Source: Marinomonas atlantica (GTDB taxonomy: Bacteria > Pseudomonadota > Gammaproteobacteria > Pseudomonadales > Marinomonadaceae). Taken from it: a DNA stretch of 64,000 nt. Positions 7,927 to 23,305 of this stretch are shown here, piece by piece. Within the stretch, counting starts at the first letter, position 1; each line of letters opens with the position of its first letter. A model generated the notes under the pieces. It was given only the letters and a program-made list of their open reading frames with translations. It had not been told where the DNA came from and ran no database searches. The translations under genes and the position numbers were made by a program. The stretch covers positions 1 to 64,000 of the forward strand of contig NZ_LTAW01000012.1 of NCBI RefSeq assembly GCF_001639725.1. The letters run 5' to 3'.

Positions 7927-8361
7927 ATGGCTAAGAAAGTCCAAGCTTACATTAAGCTGCAAGTTAAAGCGGGTCAAGCGAACCCAAGTCCACCAGTTGG
8001 TCCTGCACTAGGTCAGCACGGTGTGAACATTATGGAATTCTGTAAAGCATTCAACGCGAAAACACAAGGCGTTGAGCCAGGTCTTCCAACACCAGTTATT
8101 ATCACTGTATATAGTGACCGTAGCTTCACATTTGAAACGAAGTCTACTCCAGCCTCTGTATTGCTTAAAAAGGCAGCGGGTTTGAAGAGTGGTTCTCCAC
8201 GTCCAAATACTCAGAAAGTTGGTACGGTTACTCGTGCTCAACTAGAAGAGATTGTTGTTGCGAAGCAAGCTGATTTGACTGCTTCTGACATGGATGCTGC
8301 CGTACGTACTATCGCAGGTAGTGCACGTGCAATGGGTCTAGATGTTGAGGGTGTGAACTAA
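7927..8361 (+). CDS. rplK: 50S ribosomal protein L11
   Basis: L11 forms the base of the GTPase-associated stalk and binds the 23S thiostrepton region. The 144-residue product shows the Pro-rich N-terminal segment [19 protein letters not shown] and the RNA-binding C-terminal end [18 protein letters not shown] precedes the ATG. The stop TAA overlaps the rplA ATG by one base, so the two genes are translationally coupled. Confidence 0.98.
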   Translation: MAKKVQAYIKLQVKAGQANPSPPVGPALGQHGVNIMEFCKAFNAKTQGVEPGLPTPVIITVYSDRSFTFETKSTPASVLLKKAAGLKSGSPRPNTQKVGTVTRAQLEEIVVAKQADLTASDMDAAVRTIAGSARAMGLDVEGVN

Positions 8362-9056
8362 TGGCTAAGCTAACTAAACGCGCTCGCTTGATCGCTGAAA
8401 AAGTTGAAGCAACGAAACTGTACTCTGTAGAAGAGGCAATGTCTCTTCTATCTGAACTTTCTACTGTTAAGTTCAAAGAGTCTGTAGATGTATCTGTAAA
8501 TCTTGGCGTTGACCCACGTAAATCTGATCAGGTTGTTCGTGGCTCTACAGTGCTTCCTAACGGTACAGGTAAAGACGTTCGCGTTGCTGTATTCGCTCAA
8601 GGTGCAAACGCTGAAGCTGCTAAAGAAGCAGGTGCAGACGTTGTTGGTTTTGAAGACCTTGCTGAACAAGTTAAAGCTGGCAACCTAGACTTTGATGTTG
8701 TAATCGCTTCTCCAGATGCGATGCGTATCGTTGGTCAACTAGGTCAGATTCTTGGTCCTCGTGGTCTTATGCCAAACCCTAAAGTGGGTACTGTAACACC
8801 TGATGTTGCGACTGCAGTTAAAAATGCTAAAGCAGGTCAAGCGCGCTACCGTACTGACAAAAATGGTATCATCCACGCTGGCGTTGGCTCTATTGACTTC
8901 GCTGCAGATGCTATTCTAGGCAACCTTGAAGCGCTTTTAGCTGACTTACGTCGTGCTAAACCAGCCTCTTCAAAAGGTGTCTACATGAAGAAAGTGACTT
9001 TGTCCTCTACAATGGGACCTGGTCTACAAATTGATTTAGGTGCGTTAAGCTTCTAA
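8361..9056 (+). CDS. rplA: 50S ribosomal protein L1
   Basis: L1 builds the mobile L1 stalk at the E site and represses its own operon. The 231-residue protein has the usual features, including VRVAVFAQG in domain II and [15 protein letters not shown] at about residues 132-146. It overlaps rplK by one base, and a 215-nt gap with the L10 leader follows. Confidence 0.98.
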   Translation: MAKLTKRARLIAEKVEATKLYSVEEAMSLLSELSTVKFKESVDVSVNLGVDPRKSDQVVRGSTVLPNGTGKDVRVAVFAQGANAEAAKEAGADVVGFEDLAEQVKAGNLDFDVVIASPDAMRIVGQLGQILGPRGLMPNPKVGTVTPDVATAVKNAKAGQARYRTDKNGIIHAGVGSIDFAADAILGNLEALLADLRRAKPASSKGVYMKKVTLSSTMGPGLQIDLGALSF

Positions 9057-9088
9057 GTCAGAGCTTTGGGGTCTGTACCTTGTGTATA

Positions 9089-9271
9089 GGCCGTCAAAGA
9101 CCGCAGGAGTCGATGATTTAATTATAGTGTTGAGAAGCACTTGTCCTGCGCAGATGGTGTGGCCCGATTCAGAACATAAACTGGATCCAAATCACCAGTA
9201 AGTACTCCGGAAGTTTCTTTCGGGGAGTTGGTAAATTTGGGGCGTAGCCCTGCTAATCCAGGAGAAAACCA
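9089..9271 (+). promoter_or_regulatory. L10 leader upstream of rplJ
   Basis: The long gap between rplA and rplJ holds GACCGCAGGAG (near 9099-9109) and TCCTGCGCAGATGGTG (9144-9159). These pair through CAGGA/TCCTG and match the conserved core of the L10 leader, to which the L10-L12 complex binds to repress rplJL. A further CTCCGG/CGGGGAG stem-loop (near 9205-9227) precedes the rplJ ribosome-binding site. An internal promoter for rplJL may also lie here, but I could not place it. Confidence 0.75.
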
Positions 9272-9772
9272 GTGGCATTAGGTCTAGAAGACAAAAAAGC
9301 CATTGTCGCCGAAGTTAGCGAAGTTGCTAAAGGCGCCTTGTCTGCTGTAGTAGCTGACTCTCGCGGTGTAACCGTGACTGACATGACTGCTCTTCGCAAA
9401 CAAGCACGCGAAGCGGGTGTTTACGTACGTGTAGTACGTAACACACTGGCTCGCCGCGCAGTTGAAGGCACTGACTTCGAATGCTTGACAGAAAGCTTCG
9501 TTGGTCCAACTCTTATCGCATTTTCTAACGAGCACCCAGGTGCGGCAGCTCGTTTGTTGAAAACTTTTGCGAAAGAGAACGACAAATTTGAAGTGAAAGC
9601 ATTGGCGTTCAACGGTGAGTTGATCCCAGCTGGCGACATCGATCGTTTGGCAACATTGCCAACATACGACGAAGCAATCGCGAAACTAATGAGCGTTATT
9701 CAAGGTGCGACAAGCAAACTTGCGCGTACTCTTGCGGCGATTCGCGATCAGAAAGAACAAGAAGCAGCGTAA
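9272..9772 (+). CDS. rplJ: 50S ribosomal protein L10
   Basis: L10 anchors the L7/L12 dimers on the ribosome stalk. The 166-residue protein starts with GTG at 9272 after [29 protein letters not shown] is the typical N-terminus and the C-terminal helix (about 135-165, ending KEQEAA) is where L7/L12 dock. The leader upstream fits autoregulation. Confidence 0.98.
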   Translation: MALGLEDKKAIVAEVSEVAKGALSAVVADSRGVTVTDMTALRKQAREAGVYVRVVRNTLARRAVEGTDFECLTESFVGPTLIAFSNEHPGAAARLLKTFAKENDKFEVKALAFNGELIPAGDIDRLATLPTYDEAIAKLMSVIQGATSKLARTLAAIRDQKEQEAA

Positions 9773-9850
9773 TACTAAAACGCACTTACTTGAATTCAAT
9801 TGGTTTTTGTTGCCGTATAGGCAACTACAAAATGTTAGGAAATCTGAGTC

Positions 9851-10222
9851 ATGGCTCTAACTAAAGAAGATATCATCAATGCAGTAGCAGAAATGTCTGT
9901 AATGGACGTTGTTGAACTGATCGAAGCAATGGAAGAGAAATTCGGCGTAACTGCAGCAGTTGCTGCAGCTGCAGGTCCTGCTGGCGATGCTGGCGCGGCT
10001 GCTGAAGAGCAAACTGAGTTCGACGTAGTTCTTACTGGTGCTGGTGATAAGAAAGTTAACGTTATCAAAGCTGTACGTGGCGCAACTGGTCTAGGCCTTA
10101 AAGAAGCGAAAGCAATGGTTGACGGCGCTCCAGCAACTGTTAAAGAAGGCGCTTCTAAAGAAGAAGCTGAAGAGCTTAAGAAAGCTCTTGAAGAAGCAGG
10201 TGCTTCTGTCGAAATCAAGTAA
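9851..10222 (+). CDS. rplL: 50S ribosomal protein L7/L12
   Basis: This stalk protein recruits translational GTPases. The 123-residue product has the N-terminal dimerisation helix region (about 1-32), an Ala/Gly-rich hinge (about 35-50) and the C-terminal domain with [20 protein letters not shown]. It lies 78 nt after rplJ. A hairpin with a T run follows, which should make less rpoBC than rplJL mRNA. Confidence 0.98.
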   Translation: MALTKEDIINAVAEMSVMDVVELIEAMEEKFGVTAAVAAAAGPAGDAGAAAEEQTEFDVVLTGAGDKKVNVIKAVRGATGLGLKEAKAMVDGAPATVKEGASKEEAEELKKALEEAGASVEIK

Positions 10223-10264
10223 TAATGTTGCTTGTTTCTCAAAAGTTCGGCATCTAGTCGGATC

Positions 10265-10294
10265 GGCTGGTGGTATTTTGCCACCGGCCTTTTT
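10265..10294 (+). terminator. Attenuator between rplL and rpoB
   Basis: A 9-bp stem GGCTGGTGG/CCACCGGCC (one G-U) with a 7-nt loop is followed by TTTTT. It lies 43 nt after rplL and probably terminates part of the transcription, as is known at this position in Escherichia coli. Confidence 0.8.
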
Positions 10295-10329
10295 GGGTTT
10301 CTAAAACCCGATTAAATATTTATTATTAT

Positions 10330-10351
10330 ATCGAGAGACAAATCTCTCGAT
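10330..10351 (+). promoter_or_regulatory. Hairpin, possible RNase processing site, rplL-rpoB
   Basis: ATCGAGAGA and TCTCTCGAT form a perfect 9-bp stem with a CAAA loop and no T run. RNase III cuts the rplL-rpoB spacer in Escherichia coli; a similar role here is inference. Confidence 0.5.
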
Positions 10352-10357
10352 TTCGGT

Positions 10358-10379
10358 AGGCCTGATTAAGAGGCCTTTT
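10358..10379 (+). terminator. Second weak attenuator just before rpoB
   Basis: AGGCCT, a 7-nt loop and AGGCCT form a 6-bp stem followed by TTTT, 30 nt before the rpoB start. It is short, so termination would be partial. Confidence 0.45.
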
Positions 10380-10409
10380 GCGTCAATGTGCACAAGCTGG
10401 GGAATGCTG

Positions 10410-13400
10410 ATGGCTTACTCATATACTGAGAAAAAACGTATCCGTAAGGATTTCGGTAAACTGCCGCCCGTTTTGGATGTGCCATACTTGCTGGCAATTC
10501 AGCTTGAATCCTACCGTAACTTCTTGCAGGAAGGTAAAAATTCTGCAGAGCGTGGGGAACTGGGTCTGCATGGGGCCTTTAAATCTGTCTTTCCAATGGT
10601 CAGCTTTTCCGGCAATGCGGCGCTAGAATACGTCGATTACCGTTTGGGCAAGCCAGTATTTGATGTAAAAGAGTGTCAGTTGCGTGGTGTTACGTATGCC
10701 GCTCCTTTACGTGTTCGTGTGCGTCTTATCATTTATGATAAAGAGTCTGCGAACAAGGCAATCAAAGACATTCGTGAGCAAGAAGTCTACATGGGTGAAA
10801 TTCCACTCATGACAGAAAATGGTACCTTTGTTATTAATGGTACTGAGCGTGTTATTGTCTCTCAATTACACCGTTCACCTGGTGTGTTCTTCGACCATGA
10901 TCGTGGCAAGACGCATTCATCAGGTAAGCTTCTACATTCTGCTCGTGTGATTCCTTACCGTGGTTCTTGGTTGGACTTCGAGTTTGATCCAAAAGACTGC
11001 GTGTTCGTTCGTATCGACCGCCGTCGTAAACTGCCTGTAACAATTTTGTTGCGTGCATTGGGTTTTGGTACTGAAGAAATTTTAGACACTTTCTTCGATA
11101 CAACTGGTTTCTATTTAAGCCGTGACGGCGTTGAAATGGAGCTGATAGCTAGCCGTTTACGCGGTGAGACAGCTCAATTTAACATCGCTGATCAAAACGG
11201 TGAGTTGATCGTTGAGGAAGGTCGTCGAATTACGGCTAAACATATCCGCCAGATGGAAAAAGTAGGTCTTGAGCGTCTCTCAGTTCCTCTTGAGTACCTG
11301 TTGGGTAAAGTGACAGCTAAAAACCTTGTGCATCCAAGCACAGGCGAGTTAATTGCTGAAGCGAACACAGAAATGTCTGTTGATCTGCTAGAAGCTTTAG
11401 TGGCTGCTGGCATTGAAGAAATACAGGTTCTTTACACGAACGATCTTGATCACGGCCCGTTTGTTTCTGATACCTTGCGTATCGATCCGACAAATAATCA
11501 ACTAGAGGCATTGGTAGAGATCTACCGTATGATGCGTCCTGGCGAGCCGCCAACTAAAGAATCAGCAGAATCCTTGTTCCAAGGTCTGTTTTTCTCAGAA
11601 GATCGTTACGATCTTTCTGGTGTTGGTCGTATGAAGTTCAATCGTCGTTTAGGTCGTGATGAAGATGAAGGTCTAGGTATTCTAGATAACGACGACATCA
11701 TTGCTGTTCTGAAGACATTGTTAGATATCCGTAACGGTAATGGCATGGTCGATGATATCGACCATCTAGGTAACCGTCGTATTCGTTCTGTCGGCGAAAT
11801 GGCCGAGAACCAATTCCGCGTTGGTTTAGTACGTGTAGAGCGTGCCGTGAAAGAACGTCTGTCTATGGCAGAAGCGGATGGCCTAATGCCTCAAGACCTT
11901 TTGAATGCGAAGCCAGTTGCGGCCGCGATCAAAGAGTTCTTTGGTTCTAGCCAACTGTCGCAGTTTATGGACCAAAACAACCCGCTTTCAGAAGTGACTC
12001 ACAAGCGTCGTGTTTCGGCATTAGGCCCAGGTGGTTTAACGCGTGAGCGCGCAGGCTTTGAGGTTCGAGATGTACATGCAACGCACTACGGTCGTGTATG
12101 TCCAATTGAAACACCGGAAGGTCCAAACATCGGTTTGATCAACTCGCTATCTACTTACGCGCGTACTAATAGCTACGGCTTCTTAGAAACGCCTTACCGT
12201 AAGGTAGTGGATGGCAAAATGACCGACGAAACGGTTTACGTTTCTGCGATCGATGAAGCGAAATACGTTATTGCCCAGGCATCGGTTAATGTCGATGAAG
12301 AGGGTCGCTTGGTAGATGAGCTGGTTCAGGTTCGTCACATGCATGAAACGACTCTGATTCCGAAAGAAAAAGTAAATCTAATGGACGTGTCGCCACGTCA
12401 GGTTGTATCGGTAGCGGCATCGCTTATCCCGTTCCTTGAGCACGATGATGCCAACCGTGCCTTGATGGGATCAAACATGCAGCGTCAGGCTGTACCAACG
12501 CTAATCGCTGAAAAACCAGTGGTCGGTACTGGTATGGAGAAAAACGTAGCGAAAGACTCAGGTGTTTGTATCGTAGCCCGTCGTGGTGGAGCAATCGAGT
12601 CTGTTGATGCAAGCCGCATCGTCGTTCGTGTTAACTCTGAAGAAACAGAGGCTGGCGAAGCGGGTGTAGATATCTACAACCTAACGAAATACGTTCGTTC
12701 GAACCAAAACACATGTATTAACCAGCGTACATTGGTGCTGAAAGGCGACAAAGTATCTCGCGGTGACATCATGGCCGACGGCCCGTCTGTCGACATGGGT
12801 GATTTGGCCCTTGGTCAAAATATGCGTATTGCGTTCATGCCTTGGAACGGTTTCAACTTCGAGGACTCGATCTTAGTATCTGAGCGCGTAGTAGAAGAAG
12901 ATCGTTTTACATCGATTCATATCCAAGAGCTAACGTGTGTGGCTCGTGATACGAAGCTTGGACCTGAAGAAATTACCTCTGATATCCCGAACGTAGGTGA
13001 GGGTGCTCTGTCTAAACTGGACAGCTCAGGTGTGGTTTATATCGGTGCAGAAGTAGAGCCTGGTGATATTCTAGTTGGTAAAGTGACGCCGAAAGGCGAA
13101 ACACAGCTAACACCAGAGGAAAAGCTTTTGCGTGCGATCTTCGGCGAGAAAGCATCAGACGTAAAAGATACGTCACAACGTGTTAAAACAGGTACGCGCG
13201 GTACAGTTATCGACGTACAGGTGTTTACACGTGATGGCATCGAAAAAGATGATCGCGCTAAGTCGATTGAGAAATCTCAATTGGATGAAGTTCGTAAAGA
13301 TCTTAACGAAGAATTCCGTATCGTTGAAAAAGCAACATTTGAGCGTCTAGCTGAAGCGTTGATTGGTCAACAAGCTGAAGGTGGTCCAAGTCTTGCTCGC

Positions 13401-14510
13401 AATGCTGTGATCACTGAAGATTACCTAGCTAATCTTGATCATCCTGAGTGGTTTAAGATCCGCGTGGCGAATGAAGAAGCCAGTGAGCAGCTTGAAAAAG
13501 CACAAGCGGCTTTGATTGAACGCCGTAAAGAGCTTGATGCGAAATTTGAAGATAAAAAACGTAAACTGCAAACAGGCGATGATTTAGCACCAGGCGTGTT
13601 GAAAATCGTTAAAGTTTACGTAGCGATTAAACGCCGTATCCAGCCAGGTGATAAAATGGCCGGTCGTCACGGTAACAAGGGTGTGATCTCTAAGATCATG
13701 CCTGTTGAAGATATGCCGTATGACGAAAACGGTGATCCAGTTGATATCGTACTAAACCCATTGGGTGTACCGTCTCGTATGAACGTAGGTCAGGTACTGG
13801 AAACTCACTTGGGTGCAGCAGCGAAAGGCTTGGGTCGTAAGATCGACGAAATGCTCAAAATTGAGCGTGAAAAAGCTGAAACTGTTAAAGAACTTCGTGT
13901 TTTCCTAAACGAAATCTATAACGGCTACGAAGACGATTTGCGTCCAGCTCGCTCAGAAGACCTAGACAGTTTCTCTGATGAAGAGATTCTTGTGCTAGCG
14001 GCTAACCTTAAGAAAGGTGTGCCAATGGCGTCTGGTGCTTTTGATGGTGCTAAAGAAGCGGAGATTAAGCGTATGCTTCGTCTTGCTGGCATTAACGAGA
14101 GTGGTCAAATCAAACTTTTCAACGGCCGTACTGGTGATGCCTTCGAACGTCCTGTAACTGTTGGTTACATGTACATGCTGAAGTTGAACCACTTGGTAGA
14201 TGATAAGATGCACGCTCGTTCTACTGGCTCGTACAGCTTGGTAACTCAACAGCCGTTGGGTGGTAAAGCGCAATTCGGTGGTCAGCGTTTCGGTGAGATG
14301 GAGGTATGGGCACTAGAAGCATACGGTGCCGCCTACACGCTTCAAGAAATGTTGACTGTTAAGTCGGACGACGTGAACGGCCGTACTAAGATGTATAAAA
14401 ACATCGTAGATGGTGATCACCGCATGGAACCAGGCATGCCTGAATCCTTCAACGTATTGGTGAAAGAAATCCGTTCTCTTGGTATCGATATCGAGCTAGA
14501 AAACGAATAA
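10410..14510 (+). CDS. rpoB: DNA-directed RNA polymerase subunit beta
   Basis: The beta subunit forms half of the RNA polymerase active-site cleft. The start chosen is ATG at 10410 ([16 protein letters not shown]), the family's usual N-terminus, giving 1366 residues; upstream in-frame ATGs at 10386 and 10404 are possible. GGGGA lies before it. The rifampicin-site segment [20 protein letters not shown] has the ordinary Asp, His and Ser residues expected of a sensitive enzyme. Also visible are [20 protein letters not shown] and the C-terminal [19 protein letters not shown]. rpoC follows after a strong hairpin. Confidence 0.98.
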   Translation: MAYSYTEKKRIRKDFGKLPPVLDVPYLLAIQLESYRNFLQEGKNSAERGELGLHGAFKSVFPMVSFSGNAALEYVDYRLGKPVFDVKECQLRGVTYAAPLRVRVRLIIYDKESANKAIKDIREQEVYMGEIPLMTENGTFVINGTERVIVSQLHRSPGVFFDHDRGKTHSSGKLLHSARVIPYRGSWLDFEFDPKDCVFVRIDRRRKLPVTILLRALGFGTEEILDTFFDTTGFYLSRDGVEMELIASRLRGETAQFNIADQNGELIVEEGRRITAKHIRQMEKVGLERLSVPLEYLLGKVTAKNLVHPSTGELIAEANTEMSVDLLEALVAAGIEEIQVLYTNDLDHGPFVSDTLRIDPTNNQLEALVEIYRMMRPGEPPTKESAESLFQGLFFSEDRYDLSGVGRMKFNRRLGRDEDEGLGILDNDDIIAVLKTLLDIRNGNGMVDDIDHLGNRRIRSVGEMAENQFRVGLVRVERAVKERLSMAEADGLMPQDLLNAKPVAAAIKEFFGSSQLSQFMDQNNPLSEVTHKRRVSALGPGGLTRERAGFEVRDVHATHYGRVCPIETPEGPNIGLINSLSTYARTNSYGFLETPYRKVVDGKMTDETVYVSAIDEAKYVIAQASVNVDEEGRLVDELVQVRHMHETTLIPKEKVNLMDVSPRQVVSVAASLIPFLEHDDANRALMGSNMQRQAVPTLIAEKPVVGTGMEKNVAKDSGVCIVARRGGAIESVDASRIVVRVNSEETEAGEAGVDIYNLTKYVRSNQNTCINQRTLVLKGDKVSRGDIMADGPSVDMGDLALGQNMRIAFMPWNGFNFEDSILVSERVVEEDRFTSIHIQELTCVARDTKLGPEEITSDIPNVGEGALSKLDSSGVVYIGAEVEPGDILVGKVTPKGETQLTPEEKLLRAIFGEKASDVKDTSQRVKTGTRGTVIDVQVFTRDGIEKDDRAKSIEKSQLDEVRKDLNEEFRIVEKATFERLAEALIGQQAEGGPSLARNAVITEDYLANLDHPEWFKIRVANEEASEQLEKAQAALIERRKELDAKFEDKKRKLQTGDDLAPGVLKIVKVYVAIKRRIQPGDKMAGRHGNKGVISKIMPVEDMPYDENGDPVDIVLNPLGVPSRMNVGQVLETHLGAAAKGLGRKIDEMLKIEREKAETVKELRVFLNEIYNGYEDDLRPARSEDLDSFSDEEILVLAANLKKGVPMASGAFDGAKEAEIKRMLRLAGINESGQIKLFNGRTGDAFERPVTVGYMYMLKLNHLVDDKMHARSTGSYSLVTQQPLGGKAQFGGQRFGEMEVWALEAYGAAYTLQEMLTVKSDDVNGRTKMYKNIVDGDHRMEPGMPESFNVLVKEIRSLGIDIELENE

Positions 14511-14530
14511 GCACGAATCACATTTGACCT

Positions 14531-14554
14531 GCTGGGAAGGTAAGCCTTCCCAGC
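14531..14554 (+). promoter_or_regulatory. Perfect stem-loop between rpoB and rpoC
   Basis: GCTGGGAAGG and CCTTCCCAGC form a 10-bp stem with a TAAG loop. There is no T run, so it is not an intrinsic terminator. It ends 22 nt before the rpoC ATG and could be a processing or stability element. Confidence 0.6.
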
Positions 14555-14576
14555 CTTACGAGTGGGGCGAATATCC

Positions 14577-18779
<4,203 letters not shown>

Positions 18780-18798
18780 ACACTGTTGATATATGCAT

Positions 18799-18824
18799 GG
18801 GAGGTGAATTTTTGTTCGCCTCCC
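18799..18824 (+). promoter_or_regulatory. Hairpin after rpoC
   Basis: GGGAGGTGAA and TTCGCCTCCC form a 10-bp stem (one G-U) with a TTTTTG loop. It is not followed by a T run and may protect the rpoC 3' end. Confidence 0.5.
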
Positions 18825-18839
18825 TATTGACTGTTTTAT

Positions 18840-18873
18840 AGGCGCAAATTAAACTTGCGCCTCGTTATTTTTG
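18840..18873 (+). terminator. Terminator between rpoC and rpsL
   Basis: AGGCGCAA and TTGCGCCT form an 8-bp perfect stem with a 7-nt loop, followed by CGTTATTTTT. The T run is interrupted, so termination may be partial. Confidence 0.6.
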
Positions 18874-18912
18874 GCGATTTCCGCCAATAGACTTGGATGT
18901 GGAGCTTGTTAA

Positions 18913-19284
<372 letters not shown>

Positions 19285-19332
19285 GCTATCAAGCTGCTTT
19301 AATCGTTTAGACATAATTTTTTAATACAGTAA

Positions 19333-19356
19333 GGCCGAGCACAGAGATGGTCTCGG
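19333..19356 (+). promoter_or_regulatory. Possible S7 regulatory hairpin, rpsL-rpsG spacer
   Basis: The 96-nt spacer holds CCGAG (19335-19339) pairing with CTCGG (19352-19356); an alternative inner GAGA/TCTC pairing competes. S7 binds the rpsL-rpsG spacer in Escherichia coli, but I cannot show the specific S7 contacts here. Confidence 0.35.
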
Positions 19357-19380
19357 ACTCACCTGAAGAGGACATAACCC

Positions 19381-19854
19381 ATGCCTAGAAGACGCGTAGT
19401 CGCAAAGCGTGAAATACTTCCGGATCCTAAACACGGAAGCCAACTGCTTGCTAAATTCATTAACCACGTAATGGTTAGTGGTAAGAAATCTGTTGCAGAA
19501 AGCATCGTTTACAATGCTTTGGAAACAGTAGCGCAGCGTACTAAATCTGAAGACCCAATGTCGGTTTTCGAAAAAGCACTTGAATCTATCCAGCCAATGG
19601 TTGAGGTTAAATCTCGCCGTGTTGGTGGTGCTACATACCAAGTACCTGTAGAAGTTCGTCCGGCACGTCGTTCAGCGCTATCTATGCGTTGGTTAGTAGA
19701 CGCTGCTCGTAAGCGTGGTGAGAAGTCAATGGCACTACGTTTAGCAGGCGAAATTCTAGATGCGTCTGAGAATAAAGGTTCAGCTGTTAAGAAACGTGAA
19801 GACGTTCACCGTATGGCTGAAGCGAACAAAGCGTTCTCGCACTACCGTTTCTAA
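19381..19854 (+). CDS. rpsG: 30S ribosomal protein S7
   Basis: S7 nucleates assembly of the 30S head. The 157-residue protein begins [20 protein letters not shown] and contains the usual [12 protein letters not shown] and [10 protein letters not shown] segments. GAGGAC precedes the ATG. fusA starts 18 nt after its stop. Confidence 0.98.
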   Translation: MPRRRVVAKREILPDPKHGSQLLAKFINHVMVSGKKSVAESIVYNALETVAQRTKSEDPMSVFEKALESIQPMVEVKSRRVGGATYQVPVEVRPARRSALSMRWLVDAARKRGEKSMALRLAGEILDASENKGSAVKKREDVHRMAEANKAFSHYRF

Positions 19855-19872
19855 TCTTCCGGAGAAGCTTAA

Positions 19873-21960
19873 GTGGCACGTAAGACACCCATCAATCGTT
19901 ACCGCAATATTGGTATTTGTGCGCACGTTGATGCGGGTAAGACGACAACTACTGAGCGTGTTCTGTTCTACACCGGTCTTTCTCATAAGATCGGTGAAGT
20001 CCATGATGGTGCAGCCACCATGGACTGGATGGAGCAGGAGCAAGAGCGTGGTATCACGATTACTTCAGCAGCAACAACTTGCTTCTGGAGTGGCATGAAT
20101 CAGCAGTTCGATCAGCACCGCATTAATATTATCGATACCCCAGGTCACGTAGATTTTACCATCGAGGTAGAGCGTTCTTTGCGTGTGCTTGATGGTGCCG
20201 TAGTGGTGTTGTGTGGATCCTCTGGTGTGCAGCCTCAGACGGAAACTGTATGGCGTCAAGCAAACAAATATGAAGTGCCTCGTATGGTATTCGTCAATAA
20301 GATGGATCGTACTGGTGCGGATTTCTTCAGTGTCGTAGGGCAACTCGAAGATCGTTTGGGCGCAAATGCAGTGCCGATTCAAATTAACATTGGCACTGAA
20401 GAAGATTTTGCCGGTGTAGTTGATTTGTTGAGCATGAAGGCCATTATGTGGAACGAAGAAGATCAAGGGATGACCTATGATCTTGAAGATGTTCCGGCAG
20501 ACTTGGTTGGCGTCGCTGAAGAGTGGCGTGAAAAAATGCTTGAGGCCGCCGCGGAAGCAAATGAAGAATTGATGGATAAATACCTTGAAGAAGGTGATCT
20601 GTCAGTCGAAGATATCAAGAAAGGGTTACGAATTCGTACGCTAGCTAACGAAGTTGTATTAGTAACCTGTGGGTCTGCATTTAAGAATAAAGGAGTGCAG
20701 GCTGTACTTGATGCTGTTGTTGAATATCTGCCATCACCTTTAGAAGTGAAAGCGATTGAAGGCACCTTAGAAGATGCTGAAACCGTTGTGGCTCGTGAAG
20801 CAGATGACAGCGCACCATTTGCCTCTTTAGCATTTAAAATTGCTACGGACCCGTTTGTGGGCACATTAACTTTTGTACGTGTATATTCTGGCGTTCTAAG
20901 TTCAGGCGACGCAGTATACAACTCGGTTAAGCACAAAAAAGAGCGTGTGGGCCGTATGGTTCAAATGCATGCAAATAACCGTGAAGAGATCAAAGAAGTA
21001 CGCGCAGGCGACATTGCTGCTTTGATTGGTATGAAGGATGTGACGACAGGGGATACGTTGTGTGACGGCAAAGACATTGTTGTACTCGAGCGTATGGAGT
21101 TTCCTGAGCCAGTGATATCTGTCGCTGTTGAGCCTAAATCTCAAGCGGATCAAGATAAAATGGCTGTGGCTCTTGGTAAGCTTGCGCAGGAAGATCCTTC
21201 TTTCCGCGTAGAGACACACGAAGAGACAGGTCAAACCATTATTTCTGGTATGGGTGAGCTACACCTAGACATACTTGTGGATCGAATGAAGCGTGAATTT
21301 AAAGTTGACGCGAACATCGGTAAGCCGCAAGTGTCATACCGAGAGAAAATTCGCAAAGAAGTGGAAGTTAACCACAAATTTGTGCGGCAATCAGGTGGTC
21401 GAGGACAGTACGGCCACGTAATAATGAAGCTTATTCCTACCGATAAAGAAGGCTTGGAGTTTGTGAATGAGATTGTCGGCGGTGCTATTCCTAAGGAATA
21501 CATCCCAGCTGTCGAAAGAGGCATTTCAGAGCAAATGAAGAACGGTGTTGTTGCTGGCTACCCATTACTTGGGTTGAAAGTGGTATTGTTCGATGGTTCA
21601 TTCCATGATGTTGACTCTAATGAAATGGCCTTTAAAATTGCAGCCTCTCAAGGCTTGAAGAAAGGTGCTGCTGACGCAGAGCCTTGTGTTCTTGAGCCCG
21701 TAATGAAAGTAGAGGTTGTAACTCCTGAAGAATACATGGGGGACGTGATGGGAGACCTGAATCGTCGCCGAGGACTTGTTCAGGGGATGGAAGATTCCTT
21801 GTCTGGTAAAATTATTCGAGCGGAAGTGCCGTTAGGTGAAATGTTCGGATATGCAACAGACGTGCGTAGTTTGTCGCAAGGGCGTGCAAGTTATGCAATG
21901 GAATTTCTGAAATACGCTGAAGCGCCAGCTAGTGTGGCAGACGCGATCATTAAAAATTAA
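19873..21960 (+). CDS. fusA: Elongation factor G
   Basis: EF-G drives ribosomal translocation with GTP. The 695-residue protein starts with GTG at 19873 after CCGGAGAAGC. GTPase motifs are AHVDAGKTT (G1), RGITITSA (G2), DTPGHVDF (G3) and NKMD (G4). Domain IV has GGRGQYGHV and the C-terminus carries [18 protein letters not shown]. Codon choice is visibly less selective than in tuf next door (more TTG Leu and mixed third bases). It is an EF-G1 type by its full length and position. Confidence 0.98.
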   Translation: MARKTPINRYRNIGICAHVDAGKTTTTERVLFYTGLSHKIGEVHDGAATMDWMEQEQERGITITSAATTCFWSGMNQQFDQHRINIIDTPGHVDFTIEVERSLRVLDGAVVVLCGSSGVQPQTETVWRQANKYEVPRMVFVNKMDRTGADFFSVVGQLEDRLGANAVPIQINIGTEEDFAGVVDLLSMKAIMWNEEDQGMTYDLEDVPADLVGVAEEWREKMLEAAAEANEELMDKYLEEGDLSVEDIKKGLRIRTLANEVVLVTCGSAFKNKGVQAVLDAVVEYLPSPLEVKAIEGTLEDAETVVAREADDSAPFASLAFKIATDPFVGTLTFVRVYSGVLSSGDAVYNSVKHKKERVGRMVQMHANNREEIKEVRAGDIAALIGMKDVTTGDTLCDGKDIVVLERMEFPEPVISVAVEPKSQADQDKMAVALGKLAQEDPSFRVETHEETGQTIISGMGELHLDILVDRMKREFKVDANIGKPQVSYREKIRKEVEVNHKFVRQSGGRGQYGHVIMKLIPTDKEGLEFVNEIVGGAIPKEYIPAVERGISEQMKNGVVAGYPLLGLKVVLFDGSFHDVDSNEMAFKIAASQGLKKGAADAEPCVLEPVMKVEVVTPEEYMGDVMGDLNRRRGLVQGMEDSLSGKIIRAEVPLGEMFGYATDVRSLSQGRASYAMEFLKYAEAPASVADAIIKN

Positions 21961-22000
21961 ATTTAATCATCATACTTACTAATCATAAGGTGTATGTATC

Positions 22001-23224
22001 ATGGCAAAAGCTAAGTTCGAACGTAGTAAACCACACGTTAACGTTGGTACAATCGGTCACGTTGACCACGGTAAAACTACCCTAACAGCAGCACTTACTC
22101 GCGTATGTGCTGAAGTATTTGGCGGTACAGCGGTAGCGTTTGACGGTATCGATAATGCTCCAGAAGAGCGTGAGCGTGGTATCACAATCGCAACGTCTCA
22201 CGTAGAGTACGATTCTCCAACTCGTCACTACGCACACGTAGACTGTCCTGGACACGCCGATTATGTTAAAAACATGATCACTGGTGCTGCTCAAATGGAT
22301 GGTGCGATCCTTGTTTGTGGTGCGACTGATGGTCCTATGCCTCAAACTCGTGAGCACATCCTTCTTTCTCGTCAAGTAGGTGTACCTTACATCGTAGTAT
22401 TCCTAAACAAAGCAGACCTTCTAGCTGAAGACTGTGGCGGCGCTGACACTGAAGAATACGCTGAGATGCAAGAGCTTGTAGAAATGGAACTACGTGATCT
22501 TCTATCTGAGTACGACTTCCCAGGTGATGACACTCCAATCATCCCAGGTTCTGCTCTAATGGCTCTTAACGGCCAAGATGAAAACGAAATGGGTACTACA
22601 GCTGTAACTAAACTAGTTGAAGCTCTAGATAACTACATTCCAGAGCCAGAGCGTGCAATCGACGGTGCATTCATCATGCCTATCGAGGACGTGTTCTCTA
22701 TCCAAGGTCGTGGTACTGTAGTAACAGGTCGTGTTGAGCGTGGTATCGTTAAAGTTGGTGAAGAAGTTGAAATCGTTGGTATCAAAGATACTACGAAAAC
22801 GACTTGTACTGGCGTTGAGATGTTCCGTAAGCTTCTAGACGAAGGTCGTGCTGGTGAGAACTGTGGCGTACTACTACGTGGTACTAAGCGTGATGACGTT
22901 CAGCGTGGTCAAGTACTAGCTAAGCCTGGTTCTATTAACCCACACACTGAATTCGAAGCAGAAGTATACGTTCTGTCTAAAGATGAAGGTGGTCGCCACA
23001 CTCCTTTCTTCAAAGGTTACCGTCCACAGTTCTACTTCCGTACAACTGACGTAACTGGTGCTTGTGAGCTTCCAGAAGGCGTAGAAATGGTAATGCCTGG
23101 TGATAACATCCAGATGACTGTATCTCTAATTCACCCAATCGCGATGGACGAAGGTCTACGTTTCGCGATCCGTGAAGGTGGTCGTACAGTAGGTGCTGGT
23201 GTTGTTGCTAAAGTTCTTAAATAA
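22001..23224 (+). CDS. tuf: Elongation factor Tu
   Basis: EF-Tu carries aminoacyl-tRNA to the ribosome. GTPase motifs are GHVDHGKTT (19-27), RGITI (59-63), DCPGHADY (81-88) and NKAD (136-139). The 407-residue protein is 13 longer than the Escherichia coli form as I recall it, with about 10 extra residues near 142-156 and about 3 near 192-200. Leu is written almost only as CTA or CTT. It is the only tuf copy in this window and is followed by a strong terminator. Confidence 0.98.
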   Translation: MAKAKFERSKPHVNVGTIGHVDHGKTTLTAALTRVCAEVFGGTAVAFDGIDNAPEERERGITIATSHVEYDSPTRHYAHVDCPGHADYVKNMITGAAQMDGAILVCGATDGPMPQTREHILLSRQVGVPYIVVFLNKADLLAEDCGGADTEEYAEMQELVEMELRDLLSEYDFPGDDTPIIPGSALMALNGQDENEMGTTAVTKLVEALDNYIPEPERAIDGAFIMPIEDVFSIQGRGTVVTGRVERGIVKVGEEVEIVGIKDTTKTTCTGVEMFRKLLDEGRAGENCGVLLRGTKRDDVQRGQVLAKPGSINPHTEFEAEVYVLSKDEGGRHTPFFKGYRPQFYFRTTDVTGACELPEGVEMVMPGDNIQMTVSLIHPIAMDEGLRFAIREGGRTVGAGVVAKVLK

Positions 23225-23257
23225 TTCAAGCTTCGCTTAATTTATTTATAGCTGTAT

Positions 23258-23290
23258 AAAAAAGGTCGCTCAAAAGGGCGACCTTTTTTT
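23258..23290 (+). terminator. Terminator after tuf
   Basis: AAAAAAGGTCGC and GCGACCTTTTTT pair perfectly around a short loop and end in seven T. This closes the str operon before the S10 promoter. Confidence 0.95.
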
Positions 23291-23305
23291 ATAGGTGCTG
23301 TTTTC

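Noticed and set aside
20475-20936. A 153-codon open frame on the minus strand inside fusA
   Set aside because: It lies wholly opposite EF-G coding sequence and its translation, rich in Ser, Thr and Arg, looks like a shadow of the gene's codon pattern.
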